Shown: positions 37,514 through 47,241 of the stretch, one piece after another
Numbering within the stretch: the first letter of the stretch is position 1
How the letters are laid out: each line of letters begins with the position of its first letter
Assembly: GCA_038893495.1 (NCBI GenBank)
Contig: JAWARJ010000001.1
Location: forward strand, 1,787,824-1,851,823
DNA from: Thermoproteus sp.
GTDB taxonomy: Archaea; Thermoproteota; Thermoprotei; Thermoproteales; Thermoproteaceae
Reading direction: 5' to 3'
DNA length: 64,000 nt
Notes under the pieces: generated by a model
What the model was told of the DNA's origin: nothing
What the model saw: only the letters and a program-made list of their open reading frames with translations
Databases searched by the model: none
Program-made: the position numbers and the translations under genes

Positions 37514-39225
37514 AGCTCGATATAACCGTCGGGCGTTTTAATTTCTACATACCCTGTCTTTCTGTCTAGGGATAGAGCTATCGATGTATTTACCAACGTG
37601 AGGTACTCGCCCCGACCGGAGATATGTCTAACAGGCCCTTCGGCAATCTCGGGATATTTCCTCCTTATGAGGTACAAAGTCCTTAAGGCCGACGCCAGCT
37701 CTAAATCGGGCTTGTAGGAGTCGAGCGGTCTCCTGTTGGTGTGATCCGAAGCGAGCCCCTCGGCGCAGTTCTCGCCGCCGGCATATACGGCCGGCGTGCC
37801 GGGCATCATGTATATGAAGGCATAGGCCAACACAGCTCTCCTCTTCCTCCTACCTGCAACCGAACAGAACCTATCCGTGTCGTGATTTTCTATAAACGTA
37901 TACATGTACCTCAACTGGTTCGGACCTACCCTCGCCATATATAGCTTCACCCTCCTGACGAACTCCTCGGCCTCTATTTTGTCTAAGGCGAAGAAGTCTA
38001 AAACCGCCCCGTAGAGCTCGTATGCGGTAAAGCCGTGATGTACGCCTAGATAGGCGGTGGGATCTCCTGTATGTTCGGCGAGTAGATAATGCGTCTCTGA
38101 ATACTTCCCAACTAACGTCCTCCACGCGGCAAGCGGAATTCCGTGGGCCACATCGAACCTAAAGCCGTCGACTTTATCGGCCCAAAAGGCGAGGACCGAC
38201 TCGGCGTAGGCCATGGCCTCCGCCTTGCTGTAGTCTATCTTGGGCATAGTCCATACTGCCATGAAAGTCTCATATGGGGGATCGCCGTGGAAGAAACGAG
38301 GCCATAACTCTCGAGGGAAGTTATAGGCCACTTGAAGCGTCCACTCGGCCCTTTCGGGGTCCTTCAGGTGGAATAGGTCTCTACGTTCGGAGAAGACACG
38401 CGACTTGAGCCCGACGTGGTGTAAAACCACGTCGAGCACTACGCCCAGCCCCCTCCTCTTGGCCTCGCCTAGGAGCTCCTCGAAGGCCTTGAGCCCGCCT
38501 AGGATGTCGTCGACAGACTTGTGGTCCAATACGTCGTATCTATGATAGCTCATAGCCCTATATATTGGATGTAAATATACGGCGTCTCCTATCTGTGATA
38601 TGTAGTCCAATAGCTCCTCGACGTCCTTCAGAGAGCCCCCGCAGAAATCCCGCCTCAAATTCCTACATCCAAATCTGTTTTTGACTCTATCGGGCAGAAT
38701 TTCGTACATGACCAACGGGGCCCATTTCGGCCTCCGGAAACGTACGAACTTCTCCACGCGTATTTTTACCCCACAACAATCGACGACATAAGGAAGGCTC
38801 CTCACAAAGGCCCTATATAGGCCGTAGCCGTCCATTGCGGCGAGTTCTTCCCCGAACGTACAAGTCGCCTTGTCGCAAATCTTAGGAGGTTTGACTGCAT
38901 ACGCCCTTACTTCAATCCCATCTTTAAACTCGCCGACGAAATAAGGCGAAGGCGCGTGGAGTAAAGGCGCGGGGGGCCTTATGGTGCACTCGCCCCTCTC
39001 TGCCTCGTTGTAATCTACTACGAGCTTATAGGAATAGCGTCCAGGCGGTAGGCGAAGAGTAGTGCACATAAGCCTTCCGCGCATCGTGAGGGGAAACGCG
39101 CCTATAAGCTCTCCGCTCAGGCTGGAGACTAGATAGCCCCTAGCTCCGACCCTCTTAGTACACATCTCTACCTCCGCCGCTATGCCGAAATAATCGTGGC
39201 CGGACCAACGCTCTATGCGGCAGGT
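37510..39225 (-). CDS. GH13 cyclomaltodextrinase/neopullulanase-type amylase
   Basis: 571 aa from GTG 39225, about 26 bp after GGTAAAATAGG; a TTG 45 nt upstream precedes that promoter position. An N-terminal beta domain (1-130) like that of neopullulanases comes before the barrel. Catalytic residues: nucleophile Asp in VDGFRFDVAHG (about 353), acid Glu in YLLAEHTGDP (about 384), Asp in FIENHDTDR (about 449). It hydrolyses alpha-1,4 and perhaps 1,6 links of maltodextrins. No signal peptide, so intracellular. It faces the GH31 alpha-glucosidase gene. Confidence 0.9.
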   Translation of the reverse strand, partial: TCRIERWSGHDYFGIAAEVEMCTKRVGARGYLVSSLSGELIGAFPLTMRGRLMCTTLRLPPGRYSYKLVVDYNEAERGECTIRPPAPLLHAPSPYFVGEFKDGIEVRAYAVKPPKICDKATCTFGEELAAMDGYGLYRAFVRSLPYVVDCCGVKIRVEKFVRFRRPKWAPLVMYEILPDRVKNRFGCRNLRRDFCGGSLKDVEELLDYISQIGDAVYLHPIYRAMSYHRYDVLDHKSVDDILGGLKAFEELLGEAKRRGLGVVLDVVLHHVGLKSRVFSERRDLFHLKDPERAEWTLQVAYNFPRELWPRFFHGDPPYETFMAVWTMPKIDYSKAEAMAYAESVLAFWADKVDGFRFDVAHGIPLAAWRTLVGKYSETHYLLAEHTGDPTAYLGVHHGFTAYELYGAVLDFFALDKIEAEEFVRRVKLYMARVGPNQLRYMYTFIENHDTDRFCSVAGRRKRRAVLAYAFIYMMPGTPAVYAGGENCAEGLASDHTNRRPLDSYKPDLELASALRTLYLIRRKYPEIAEGPVRHISGRGEYLTLVNTSIALSLDRKTGYVEIKTPDGYIEL

Positions 39226-39530
39226 CACGCAAGATGAAAGCAGTCCTATTTTACCAGTATCTGCCTTCAATCACCTTGAGACCCTTCGGCCCGAAGGTGT
39301 TCGAGCTGAGTTAAAGAGCACGGCGGACATCTTTGCGTCTTCAATGAGGTAAGGCGACGGCCAAGGAGGCCAGGCGAGCTGAGGGCTATGCCCCTCGGCG
39401 AGGAGAGTGTATCGCACATTAAAGGGGTCGCGTGAAGATTGAAAGTTCGCGATGGGCCTATACCCGAGAGTCGGCGTAAAGGCGAGCTGACGGAAGCGAG
39501 ATCTACTTAAAGGGCTTCAGGAAATTCCAT
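39226..39530 (+). other. Intergenic region with folded RNA-like segments
   Basis: 305 bp between two divergent glucan genes. It holds both promoters (minus near 39253; plus CTACTTAAAGG near 39509). Between them the octamer CGAGCTGA occurs three times (near 39311, 39378 and 39488), and several hairpins are possible (GGCC-AAGGA-GGCC; CTGAGGG against CCCCTCGG). A TATA-like GAGTTAAAGAGC at about 39309-39320 could start an RNA near 39340. No known RNA family is recognisable. Confidence 0.4.
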
Positions 39531-41651
39531 ATGCAATACGAGCTGGGCCGTAAGGCCGTTAGGCTACGCCTAGACGAAAAGCCAATAGTCGAGTTCGACC
39601 TGCCTAAGGGGACGCCTACGCCTCAAGTGGAGGTGTCCGGGGAGTTCGTCAAGGCCTTCTGTTGCGACGTGGAGGTGTCCCTTAGGGTCATGGTGGAGGG
39701 CGGAGTCACGAGGATCTGGAAGGAATTAGGCCCGGAGGAGCACGTCTTGGGCCTCGGCGAGAGGGCTACGCCTATAGATAGGAGGAGGACTATCGCCGTT
39801 ATGTTTAATTTCGACGCATATGCCTATCTGCCCTTCATGGACCCTCTTTACGTCTCCATACCTCTTGCTATATTTGTAAAGAACGGCAAAGCCTTCGGCT
39901 TGTTGGTGAACTCGCCGGCTTACTCTGTCTTTGATATAGGCATTAGGGAGTACGACGCCGTGACGATAGAAGTAGAGGACAGACCGGAGCTCTACATAAT
40001 CTTCGGGCCGACGCCCATGGAGGTCCTAGAGGTCTATTCCGACATTACAGGAAAGCCGTTCCTGCCCCCCAAGTGGGCTTTGGGGTATCAAATATCCAGA
40101 TTCACCTACGAGCCCCAGACGTCTTTACTGAAGGTCGCCGATATGGTATCGGCCGAGGTGCCTTTAGACGCCGTCTATTTAGATATAGACCACATGGACG
40201 GCTACAAGATATTCACTTGGGACCGCCGTAAGTTCCCCGATCCTCACGGCTTGATCTCAGAACTACACGAGAAGGGAGTCAAGGTAGTGACTATAGTGGA
40301 TCCCTATGTCAAGGCGGAGCCCGGCTATAAGGTGTTCGAGGAAGGCCTTCAATACTTCCTCATCACAAAGAACAACGAGCTCTATCTAGTTAGGGGGTGG
40401 CCCGGCGCGTCGGCCCTGCCGGACTTCCTCAACAGAAGGGCCAGGGAGTGGTGGGCCAAATTGGTGGAGCAATATGTGAGGGAGTACGACGTAGACGGGC
40501 TGTGGATAGACATGAACGAACCGACCAATATGGACGGCGACATCTTGTTCACAGGCGGGTGGGCCGAGTTGAGGAAGGCTGTGGCCTTAGGCCTCAAGCC
40601 CGGCCCCCTCCGTAGAGAGGACCTACTTAGGAGGACCGCCGCGGGGGCTCTACATAAGCTCGACGACGGGCGTTTGATACCTCACGAGAAGGTCCACAAC
40701 GCATATGCCTATTTCGAGGCGATGGCGACATACGACGGCATTTTGAGGGCCGGCAAGAGGCCATTTATATTGTCTCGCGCTGGATATGCAGGAATACAAC
40801 GTTATGCGGCCTTGTGGACTGGCGACGTGATAGCATCGTGGGAGGGCTTAAGGGCGGCCTTAATGGCGGTCTTGGGCCTTTCGGCCTCCGGCGTCCATAT
40901 GGTCGGCGCAGATATAGGCGGCTTTGCGGGCCATAGCGACCCCGAGTTGGTAGTGCGTTGGTATCAAGCGTCGGCGTTCTTCCCGTTATTTAGGGCGCAT
41001 AAAGGCAAGGAGGGCAACGACACCGAGGTCTTCGCGTTGCCGGCGAAATATAGAGAGGCCGTTGTGGAGGCCATAAAGCTACGCTATAGGTTCCTGCCTT
41101 ACTTGTGGCATCTAGCCTGGGAAGCCCATCTCACAGGGCGGCCAATAATAAGGCCTTTGCCGTTGGAGTTCCCCGACGACGAAGATGCGTATAAGGTCGA
41201 CGACGAGTACTTAGTAGGCCCCTACATGCTGGTGGCGCCCCACCTATCGCCGACTCCGAGGAGAGCCGTCTACGTGCCCAGCGGCGTGTGGGTAGACTAT
41301 TGGACTGGGGTGGTCCAACTGGGCCCCTCTTGGATAGAGGCGACAGCCGAATTGCCTATTTACATAAGGAGGGGATCCGCCATATTGGGCGACGGGTTCC
41401 TCATGGTATATGGAGAAGGCGCGTGGTCCATATATCACGGTGAGGGCGAGGAGCCTCTACGTATGAACGTAAGGGCCTCTGGAGGCGTCGTGGAGCTCTC
41501 AGGCGACATGGTGGAGCTAAGCGAAATTATCGTAGTAGGTGCGCAGTACAGCAGGGCGGAGATCGATGGCGTCGAGAAGCCGGTAGTCCGCGACGTTTTG
41601 GGGAGTAGAGTTGAGGTGGGCGGCGTGGCTAGAAGGATCGCGTTCAGGTGA
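39531..41651 (+). CDS. malA: GH31 alpha-glucosidase
   Basis: 706 aa from ATG 39531, 22-26 bp after CTACTTAAAGG. The nucleophile is the Asp in DGLWIDMNEPTNMDG (about 326); the acid/base Asp lies in LWTGDVIASWEGL (about 432). An N-terminal beta-sandwich and a C-terminal beta region flank the barrel, and length fits Sulfolobus MalA. It releases glucose from maltose and short maltodextrins, completing the GH13 amylase step. No signal peptide is visible. It overlaps shikimate kinase by 8 nt. Confidence 0.94.
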   Translation: MQYELGRKAVRLRLDEKPIVEFDLPKGTPTPQVEVSGEFVKAFCCDVEVSLRVMVEGGVTRIWKELGPEEHVLGLGERATPIDRRRTIAVMFNFDAYAYLPFMDPLYVSIPLAIFVKNGKAFGLLVNSPAYSVFDIGIREYDAVTIEVEDRPELYIIFGPTPMEVLEVYSDITGKPFLPPKWALGYQISRFTYEPQTSLLKVADMVSAEVPLDAVYLDIDHMDGYKIFTWDRRKFPDPHGLISELHEKGVKVVTIVDPYVKAEPGYKVFEEGLQYFLITKNNELYLVRGWPGASALPDFLNRRAREWWAKLVEQYVREYDVDGLWIDMNEPTNMDGDILFTGGWAELRKAVALGLKPGPLRREDLLRRTAAGALHKLDDGRLIPHEKVHNAYAYFEAMATYDGILRAGKRPFILSRAGYAGIQRYAALWTGDVIASWEGLRAALMAVLGLSASGVHMVGADIGGFAGHSDPELVVRWYQASAFFPLFRAHKGKEGNDTEVFALPAKYREAVVEAIKLRYRFLPYLWHLAWEAHLTGRPIIRPLPLEFPDDEDAYKVDDEYLVGPYMLVAPHLSPTPRRAVYVPSGVWVDYWTGVVQLGPSWIEATAELPIYIRRGSAILGDGFLMVYGEGAWSIYHGEGEEPLRMNVRASGGVVELSGDMVELSEIIVVGAQYSRAEIDGVEKPVVRDVLGSRVEVGGVARRIAFR

Positions 41652-42462
41652 CTTCGCAGGGCCCTCTGGGCACTTCCGCCTTTATCAAATCGCCGAAACG
41701 GACAAGCGCCTCGGACAGCTTGGCCTGATTGCCTCCAACAAACACGTGCGAAGGCCCCGTGCCCGACACGCCGCCGACGGCTCCCAGCTTTAAAGCTTCG
41801 AGAGTAGGCGTTGGGTCGTAGCCAAGCGCGAAGCCGTAAGCCACCGCGTTTATCGTCATGGCGGTCTTCCAATCTCCGCGGAGCGCATAAAGCACAGCCG
41901 CCCTCACGACGGGCGCTATCGCCTTCATCTCCTCTATCTTCCCCCTGCCCTTGCCCCATTTGGGCACGAGCACCAAGACGTCGCCCGATACGTCCAATCT
42001 CCTCAGCAGTGAGTTTGTGTTATTGTCCGTAACCCAGGACTCGCCTAGTGCTGAAGCCACAGCGTCGTCGAACGCGCCGGTGACACTAATGCCGACCTCT
42101 TTGCTTATTTCGGCATTCAACCTAGCCGCGTCCACTCTGTCGAGACCAAGCCCGAAGAGCTCGTCTAAAGCGAATATTAAGGCGTTGAGGGCCGCGCTGC
42201 TGGACTTAAGCCCGCCAGCCGTAGGCAGATCGCCCCAAAATCTAACCGAGACAGCCCCAAACCCAAACCTATCCCTCAGGGCAGTCAGGGCCTTGTGTAT
42301 AGGCGCCAAGTCAACTTCGCTGTACGACGAGACTATATCCCTATCGCTCTCGCAGACATCAACGCCTATCCTCAACGATATGGGGAATGAGGCGCCTATG
42401 CCTAAAGCAATTGCGTTTATGACGCTACCGCCGCCCCACGCACACGACTTGACGCACCTCAT
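41644..42462 (-). CDS. aroK: Archaeal (GHMP) shikimate kinase
   Basis: 272 aa. The GHMP motif GDLPTAGGLKSSSAALNALIFAL replaces the P-loop of bacterial AroK, and the C-terminal GAVGGVSGTGPSHVFVG binds ATP. It phosphorylates shikimate, step five of the chorismate pathway. Its ATG overlaps the aroC stop by one base (TGATG), so the two are coupled. Archaeal shikimate kinases of this unrelated fold are standard. Confidence 0.94.
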   Translation of the reverse strand: MRCVKSCAWGGGSVINAIALGIGASFPISLRIGVDVCESDRDIVSSYSEVDLAPIHKALTALRDRFGFGAVSVRFWGDLPTAGGLKSSSAALNALIFALDELFGLGLDRVDAARLNAEISKEVGISVTGAFDDAVASALGESWVTDNNTNSLLRRLDVSGDVLVLVPKWGKGRGKIEEMKAIAPVVRAAVLYALRGDWKTAMTINAVAYGFALGYDPTPTLEALKLGAVGGVSGTGPSHVFVGGNQAKLSEALVRFGDLIKAEVPRGPCEVT

Positions 42463-43556
42463 CAGCCCAAAGGCCTATCCCGCCTGATAAGCCCGGCCCT
42501 AAGGGCGTGGTCAGCCAGTACCATCGCGGTCATGGCCTCGAGCGCCACGAGGGCCTTGGGCACGGTCGTCACGTCGTATCTGCCCTTGAACTCCAAGAGG
42601 TAGGGCTCCATTTTGGACAGATCAACAGTCCTCTGAGGCTTTCTAACCGACGGCGTGGGCTTGAAGTAGACGCGGAACCAGACAGGCTCGCCCACTGTTA
42701 TCCCGCCTAGAGTCCCGCCGACCTTATTGGTGGCCAGCCCCACCCTGCCCTCTTTGAGCGTTATGGAGTCGTTGGCCTCGCTCCCCCTCATCCTCGCGAG
42801 TTTTATACCCTCGCCCATCTCGAAGGCGACCGCGCTGGGTATCGACAAAGCGGCCTTGGCCAAGTCGGCCTTTATCTTGTCGAAGACGGGCTCGCCGAGG
42901 CCCGGCGGCACGTTGACGGCCCACACCTCGACCACGCCGCCGATCGAGTCGCCCTCCTTAACCGCCTTGACTATTTCGTCCAACATGGCCTTAAGCGCGT
43001 TGTCGTCCACGACGGGTATGGGCTTGCTCCAAGACGCCTTTATGTCGTTTATGTCATATCTGCTTGATATCTGCACGCCGCCTAGCTCTACGATATGGCC
43101 TACGACCTCTATCCCCAATACGGAAAGGAGCTTCTTGGCTATCGCGCCCGCCACTACTAAGGCGGCCGTAGTCCTGCCCGACGCCCTGCCTCCCCCTCTG
43201 TGGTCGTAATTATCGCCGTACTTCAAATAATAGGCCAGGTCGGCGTGGCCGGGCCTCGGCCGTTTCCACAAGTCGTCGTAATAGCTGGAGATAACTCTTT
43301 TGTTCCATATAACAACGGCTATGGGAGTCCCCTGCGTCTTTCCGTTCTTCACGCCGGAGAGGATCTCGAACTCCTCGGGCTCGCAACGGGGGTTCAAGAC
43401 GGGTATATTGCAGAACATCCTCCTATCGAGCTCCCGCCTTATGTCCTCTTCGGATAGCGGAAGTCCCGCCGGCAGTCCATCCACGACGACTCCTATGGCC
43501 CTCCCGTGGCTTTCGCCGAACGTCGCTATCCTGAATTCGCGGCCGAAGAACGACAT
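42462..43556 (-). CDS. aroC: Chorismate synthase
   Basis: 364 aa. Signatures: [27 protein letters not shown] at the N-terminus, [26 protein letters not shown], and SNDSI-type segment [16 protein letters not shown]. It converts EPSP to chorismate with reduced FMN. First gene of aroC-aroK, divergent from aroE. ATG 43556 is preceded by an AT-rich stretch (TTAATAAACAC). Confidence 0.96.
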   Translation of the reverse strand: MSFFGREFRIATFGESHGRAIGVVVDGLPAGLPLSEEDIRRELDRRMFCNIPVLNPRCEPEEFEILSGVKNGKTQGTPIAVVIWNKRVISSYYDDLWKRPRPGHADLAYYLKYGDNYDHRGGGRASGRTTAALVVAGAIAKKLLSVLGIEVVGHIVELGGVQISSRYDINDIKASWSKPIPVVDDNALKAMLDEIVKAVKEGDSIGGVVEVWAVNVPPGLGEPVFDKIKADLAKAALSIPSAVAFEMGEGIKLARMRGSEANDSITLKEGRVGLATNKVGGTLGGITVGEPVWFRVYFKPTPSVRKPQRTVDLSKMEPYLLEFKGRYDVTTVPKALVALEAMTAMVLADHALRAGLIRRDRPLG

Positions 43557-43622
43557 AGAGTTAAGGATCTATTGTGTTTATTAAGTCTCGATAAGCTCAT
43601 AAAGAGGCTGTTGACGGCCTAC

Positions 43623-44414
43623 ATGAAGTTGTTTGCAGTTATAGGCCAGCACGTAAGGAGCTCTTCGGCGTCGCCAGCTATGCACAACGCGGCATTCAAG
43701 GCCTTGGGGGTAGATGCCCTCTATATAGCCATAGACGTGCCCAGACCGTCGTTGCCGTGCTTCGTGGAGCTAGCCCGTTTCAACCTCTCCGGCTTTAATG
43801 TGACCATACCGCTTAAGGAGGAGATAATGCAGTACCTAGACGGCGTGGTCATGGAGGCTAGAGCCATAGGCGCCGTCAATACGGTCAAGGTAGAAAGGAA
43901 CCTGTTGGTAGGCTACAACACCGACTATATCGCAGTTTATAGACTGGCGGGCAGATATATGGAGGGGAGCAAGGTGTTGGTTCTAGGCGCTGGCGGAGCG
44001 GCGAGGGCCGCCGTCTACGCCGCAGTTAAGGCGGGCGCCAACGAGATCGTAGTGGCCAATAGAACTAAGGAGAGGGCCGTCGCCTTGGCCAAAGAATTTT
44101 CGGAGAGGTTCGGCGTCAAGACGGTTGGGGTGGGGCTGGACGAGGCGCCTAAGGCGGACGTAGTGGTAAACGCCACGCCGGTACACAACGAGGTGCTGGC
44201 CCCCCTAGAGGGGGCTAAGGCCTATGTCGAGTTTGTCTACAATCCTCTGAGGACCGCCATGTTGGCAACCGCGTCGAGTCTCGGCATAAAGGTCGTGGAC
44301 GGCGTCGATATATTGGTCGAGCAGGGGGCGGCGGCCGAGGAGATATGGCTCGGCGTGAGGCCAGATCGAGAGGTCATGAGGAAGGCCGTTTTGCGCTTTT
44401 TAGGGGTCAGCTAG
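43623..44414 (+). CDS. aroE: Shikimate dehydrogenase
   Basis: 263 aa from ATG 43623, about 25 bp after CTCATAAAG; a longer frame upstream overlaps aroC. Substrate site: GQHVRSSSASPAMHNAAFKALG and NVTIPLKEEIMQYLD (catalytic Lys), AIGAVNTV. NADP site: VLVLGAGGAARAAVYAAVKAG. It reduces 3-dehydroshikimate. It converges on the aroD-chorismate mutase gene with an 8-nt overlap. Confidence 0.95.
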   Translation: MKLFAVIGQHVRSSSASPAMHNAAFKALGVDALYIAIDVPRPSLPCFVELARFNLSGFNVTIPLKEEIMQYLDGVVMEARAIGAVNTVKVERNLLVGYNTDYIAVYRLAGRYMEGSKVLVLGAGGAARAAVYAAVKAGANEIVVANRTKERAVALAKEFSERFGVKTVGVGLDEAPKADVVVNATPVHNEVLAPLEGAKAYVEFVYNPLRTAMLATASSLGIKVVDGVDILVEQGAAAEEIWLGVRPDREVMRKAVLRFLGVS

Positions 44415-45306
44415 GCGGTACTACTATCTGCACCGCTTTACACATCTGCACTATTAGGTCGAAGAGCTGTTTGAAGTCGCCAGCGCGCCTCAACACCTCG
44501 GCCTCCCTACTGTCGTCATATACGGAGAGCCCCATGGCCTTTTTGATCCTGCCGATATCTCTACATATTTCCAGTCTTAACTTCAATAGGTACATGAGGG
44601 CCGAATCCACGGCGTCCAGCGCAGTCCTCATATCGGACAGCGAGGTTAAATTGCTATATATTCCAAGAGAGGAATATATAGCCTCCATCGCCCCGTAGCT
44701 CAACTGCCCCGGCGCAGCGGGGGCGTCTAAAGCCGCGTAGGTGAAGGGCGCCCCCACCAACGGCGCGAATATCCTCGACATTAGGCCCAAGTTGCCCATG
44801 GCGAAAGCCACCACAGGCCGTCGGCATGTGCCTATGAGGGACAAGACCTTGAAGTTGTCGTCCCAGCTCCTCGCAGTCGTCGCTATCTTAACTACATCCG
44901 CCCCGCCGGCCACGGCCTCTGAGGCCCAAGACTTCAACACTTCCACCTCGGGGGTCTCCTTGAAGTCGTGTCTGCTCAGAATTACTTGGGTCTTCCCCTT
45001 CGCGCCTATAATATCTCCTTTTATCTTAGAGGAGAGCTCCACGTCCACGTAGCTAGGCGTCAAGTCCAGCGCCTTTAAGTAAGCTGAGAGCCTTTCCTCT
45101 TCCGAACCCCTGAAGAGTCCGCCCTCCTCCGCAGACCTTATGGTGACTATTACGGTTTTAGACCTTATGAGGTCCTCCAAGAGCCTCCATATACCGCCCA
45201 GATCCCCCCGATAGGGGTCCAGACGCACCTCGACGCATCTAGCGGGCGAGGACAACGCCCTCTCGAGGTCTTTAGGCTTCTCGACTAAGGCTGTGGCGCA
45301 TATCAA
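44407..45306 (-). CDS. aroD: Fused 3-dehydroquinate dehydratase - chorismate mutase
   Basis: 299 aa from TTG 45306, 26 bp after CCTTAAAACTAGG. Residues 1-210 are type I dehydroquinase: RCVEVRLDPY, ILSRHDFKETP (His), VVKIATTARSW (Schiff-base Lys). Residues 225-299 are an AroQ chorismate mutase: ALDAVDSALMYLLKLRLEICRDIGRIKKAMGL then DDSREAEVLRRA. The fusion joins step three of the pathway to the first step after chorismate toward Phe and Tyr. It has its own promoter inside the larger aro gene group. Confidence 0.93.
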   Translation of the reverse strand: MICATALVEKPKDLERALSSPARCVEVRLDPYRGDLGGIWRLLEDLIRSKTVIVTIRSAEEGGLFRGSEEERLSAYLKALDLTPSYVDVELSSKIKGDIIGAKGKTQVILSRHDFKETPEVEVLKSWASEAVAGGADVVKIATTARSWDDNFKVLSLIGTCRRPVVAFAMGNLGLMSRIFAPLVGAPFTYAALDAPAAPGQLSYGAMEAIYSSLGIYSNLTSLSDMRTALDAVDSALMYLLKLRLEICRDIGRIKKAMGLSVYDDSREAEVLRRAGDFKQLFDLIVQMCKAVQIVVPPS

Positions 45307-45336
45307 TACCCCATGAGGTCTCTCTGAGGCCTAGTT

Positions 45337-47241
45337 TTAAGGCTTTCCGCCTAAATGCTCTCGGAGCCACTCGAGCTTCTGCCTTAAGTCCTCCACTCTA
45401 TGTTTAGGCTTCCCCTTCCTAGTCAGCTCGTGGGACTCTCCTGGAAACAACACGAGTTTCGCTTTAACCCCGTTTACCCTCAATGCTGTGTAGAAAGCAA
45501 CGCCCTGGTCTAACCAAGTCCTGTAGTCCTCAATTGAGTGTATTATCAATGTGGGCGTCTTCGCGCTCTTAACGTAAAATAATGGGCTTTTCTCTAAACA
45601 TCTATCCCTATTGTCCCAAGGGGTACAACATATTTGGTCCTCCACGAAGTACCACCCTATATCCGTAGTGCCGAACATAGAGATCCAGTCGCATATGGAC
45701 CTCTGCGTTATCGCCGCCGAGAATCTGTCTGTATGTGTAATTATCCAATTCACCATAAATCCCCCGTAGGAGCCGCCGGCAACCGCCATCTTGCCACCGT
45801 CAACGATCTCTGCGAAGTTGGCTAAGACGTAATCCACGGCCTCCATTAAGTCTTGATAGTCCCTCTCGCCATAGTGACATCTAATGTCGGCGAACTCCTC
45901 GGAGTACCCGTCGGAGCCTCTTGGGTTTGTGTAGACCACCGCGTATCCATTAGAGGCGAGCAGTTGAAATTCGAACATGAAGCTCCAGCCATATGCGGTT
46001 TTGGGGCCCCCATGTATATAGAGCACCATCGGCCTCCTCCCGCCTTGAGGCGACATGATCCAGCCCTCTATCTCAACGCCATCGCTGGCCTTGAACGCGA
46101 AGCGCTTAGGTTTGATGAAGCCAAGTCTACTCTTCGCGAAGTCGTTGAACCCCGTGAGCTTGACGGTTTCGCCGTCTTTATACAAGAAGAGCTCCTTGGG
46201 GGAGTCCGCCGTCATGTATGTATACAACACCTCGCCCCTCTGCCCCACGTAGAATTCGTCCACTACGCCCTCCCCTCCAATTACGCGCTCAACATTGCCC
46301 TCTAGGTCTACCCTATAGAGCTCCGACGCACCGCCCACAGTGGCCAGGAAGTAGATATGTTCTCCGCGCCACTGGACAGCCGGAGAGTAACTGAGTCCCC
46401 TCACGTCGCTATTGAGTGTGTTCACGGCATTTCTGTCAAAACCACATGTGAGGCAAGTCTCCGAGCCGTCCAGCCAGTACACATATACCCTGTTGTGCGA
46501 CGAAAATCCTCTCTGCATTTTGTGGCCTATTAGCGCCACGGCGTCCGACTTGGGGCTCCACGCCAAGTGGTACGCAGAATTTATGCCGCTGGCCAGCGTC
46601 CTGCCCTCTCCCGTACTTACGTCGTACACCACTAGATCCACGAGGTAGGGCCTCAATTGATCTCTGCTTACAGTATATGCGATGTACCTGCCGTCTGGAC
46701 TCCAAGCGGCGTGTCTCACCAGAGCCCACCCTTTTGTGATCCTAGCCTTATTTCCGCCTTCGGCGTCTACGACATATAGGTGCGACTTGACGCTGTAGGC
46801 GTAACCGAAATCGTTCACCCAGAGCGGGATGCCCTCTGCGTGTTTTACGTCGGGCTCGACGACGCCCTTATAGGCGACGACGGCTAGCTTCGAGCCGTCT
46901 GGAGACCAAGAGAGGTCCAGCACGCCCAGAGGGAAGTAGGCCAGCCTCCTCGGCGCCCCGTCCCCCTCTAGGACCCAAAGGCCCGCCCCCTTAGACTTCC
47001 TGCTCAGCCCACGTCTAGACAGAAACGCTATCTTATCGCCCTTAGGGGTAGGCGCGATGTCCGTAGGGCCTTGGAGCAGTACTCTCCTCTTCAAGTTAGA
47101 CGTATCGACCTCCCATATCGACGACTCATATCTATTCCTCCGCAGATTTATTTTAGTAGCCACGAAGTAGCCCTTATCGCCTTCTAGCACCGGGTTCGAT
47201 ACTAACGTGAGTTTGGCCAGATCTGTGGGCCTTATGGGCAT
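45337..47241 (-). CDS. S9 family acylaminoacyl-peptidase/prolyl oligopeptidase
   Basis: 634 aa. An N-terminal beta-propeller (repeats such as DLSWSPDGSKLAVVAY, HAAWSPDGRYIAYTV) is followed by an alpha/beta hydrolase with GGSYGGFMVNW (Ser nucleophile near residue 490), an Asp in IIHSIEDYRTW and the His in FPGESHELTRKG. It cleaves short peptides in the cytosol, removing acylated N-terminal residues or dipeptides. It overlaps the aminotransferase gene by 10 nt. No link to aromatic synthesis is obvious. Confidence 0.92.
   Translation of the reverse strand: MPIRPTDLAKLTLVSNPVLEGDKGYFVATKINLRRNRYESSIWEVDTSNLKRRVLLQGPTDIAPTPKGDKIAFLSRRGLSRKSKGAGLWVLEGDGAPRRLAYFPLGVLDLSWSPDGSKLAVVAYKGVVEPDVKHAEGIPLWVNDFGYAYSVKSHLYVVDAEGGNKARITKGWALVRHAAWSPDGRYIAYTVSRDQLRPYLVDLVVYDVSTGEGRTLASGINSAYHLAWSPKSDAVALIGHKMQRGFSSHNRVYVYWLDGSETCLTCGFDRNAVNTLNSDVRGLSYSPAVQWRGEHIYFLATVGGASELYRVDLEGNVERVIGGEGVVDEFYVGQRGEVLYTYMTADSPKELFLYKDGETVKLTGFNDFAKSRLGFIKPKRFAFKASDGVEIEGWIMSPQGGRRPMVLYIHGGPKTAYGWSFMFEFQLLASNGYAVVYTNPRGSDGYSEEFADIRCHYGERDYQDLMEAVDYVLANFAEIVDGGKMAVAGGSYGGFMVNWIITHTDRFSAAITQRSICDWISMFGTTDIGWYFVEDQICCTPWDNRDRCLEKSPLFYVKSAKTPTLIIHSIEDYRTWLDQGVAFYTALRVNGVKAKLVLFPGESHELTRKGKPKHRVEDLRQKLEWLREHLGGKP

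Noticed and set aside
39433-39492. GTGAAGA ... CTGA as another C/D sRNA
   Set aside because: The span is too long, no convincing D' or C' is present, and promoter spacing is wrong.
39271-39530. SRP RNA or RNase P RNA
   Set aside because: Neither the SRP helix-8 GGAAGG/AGCAG motif nor RNase P conserved regions were found.
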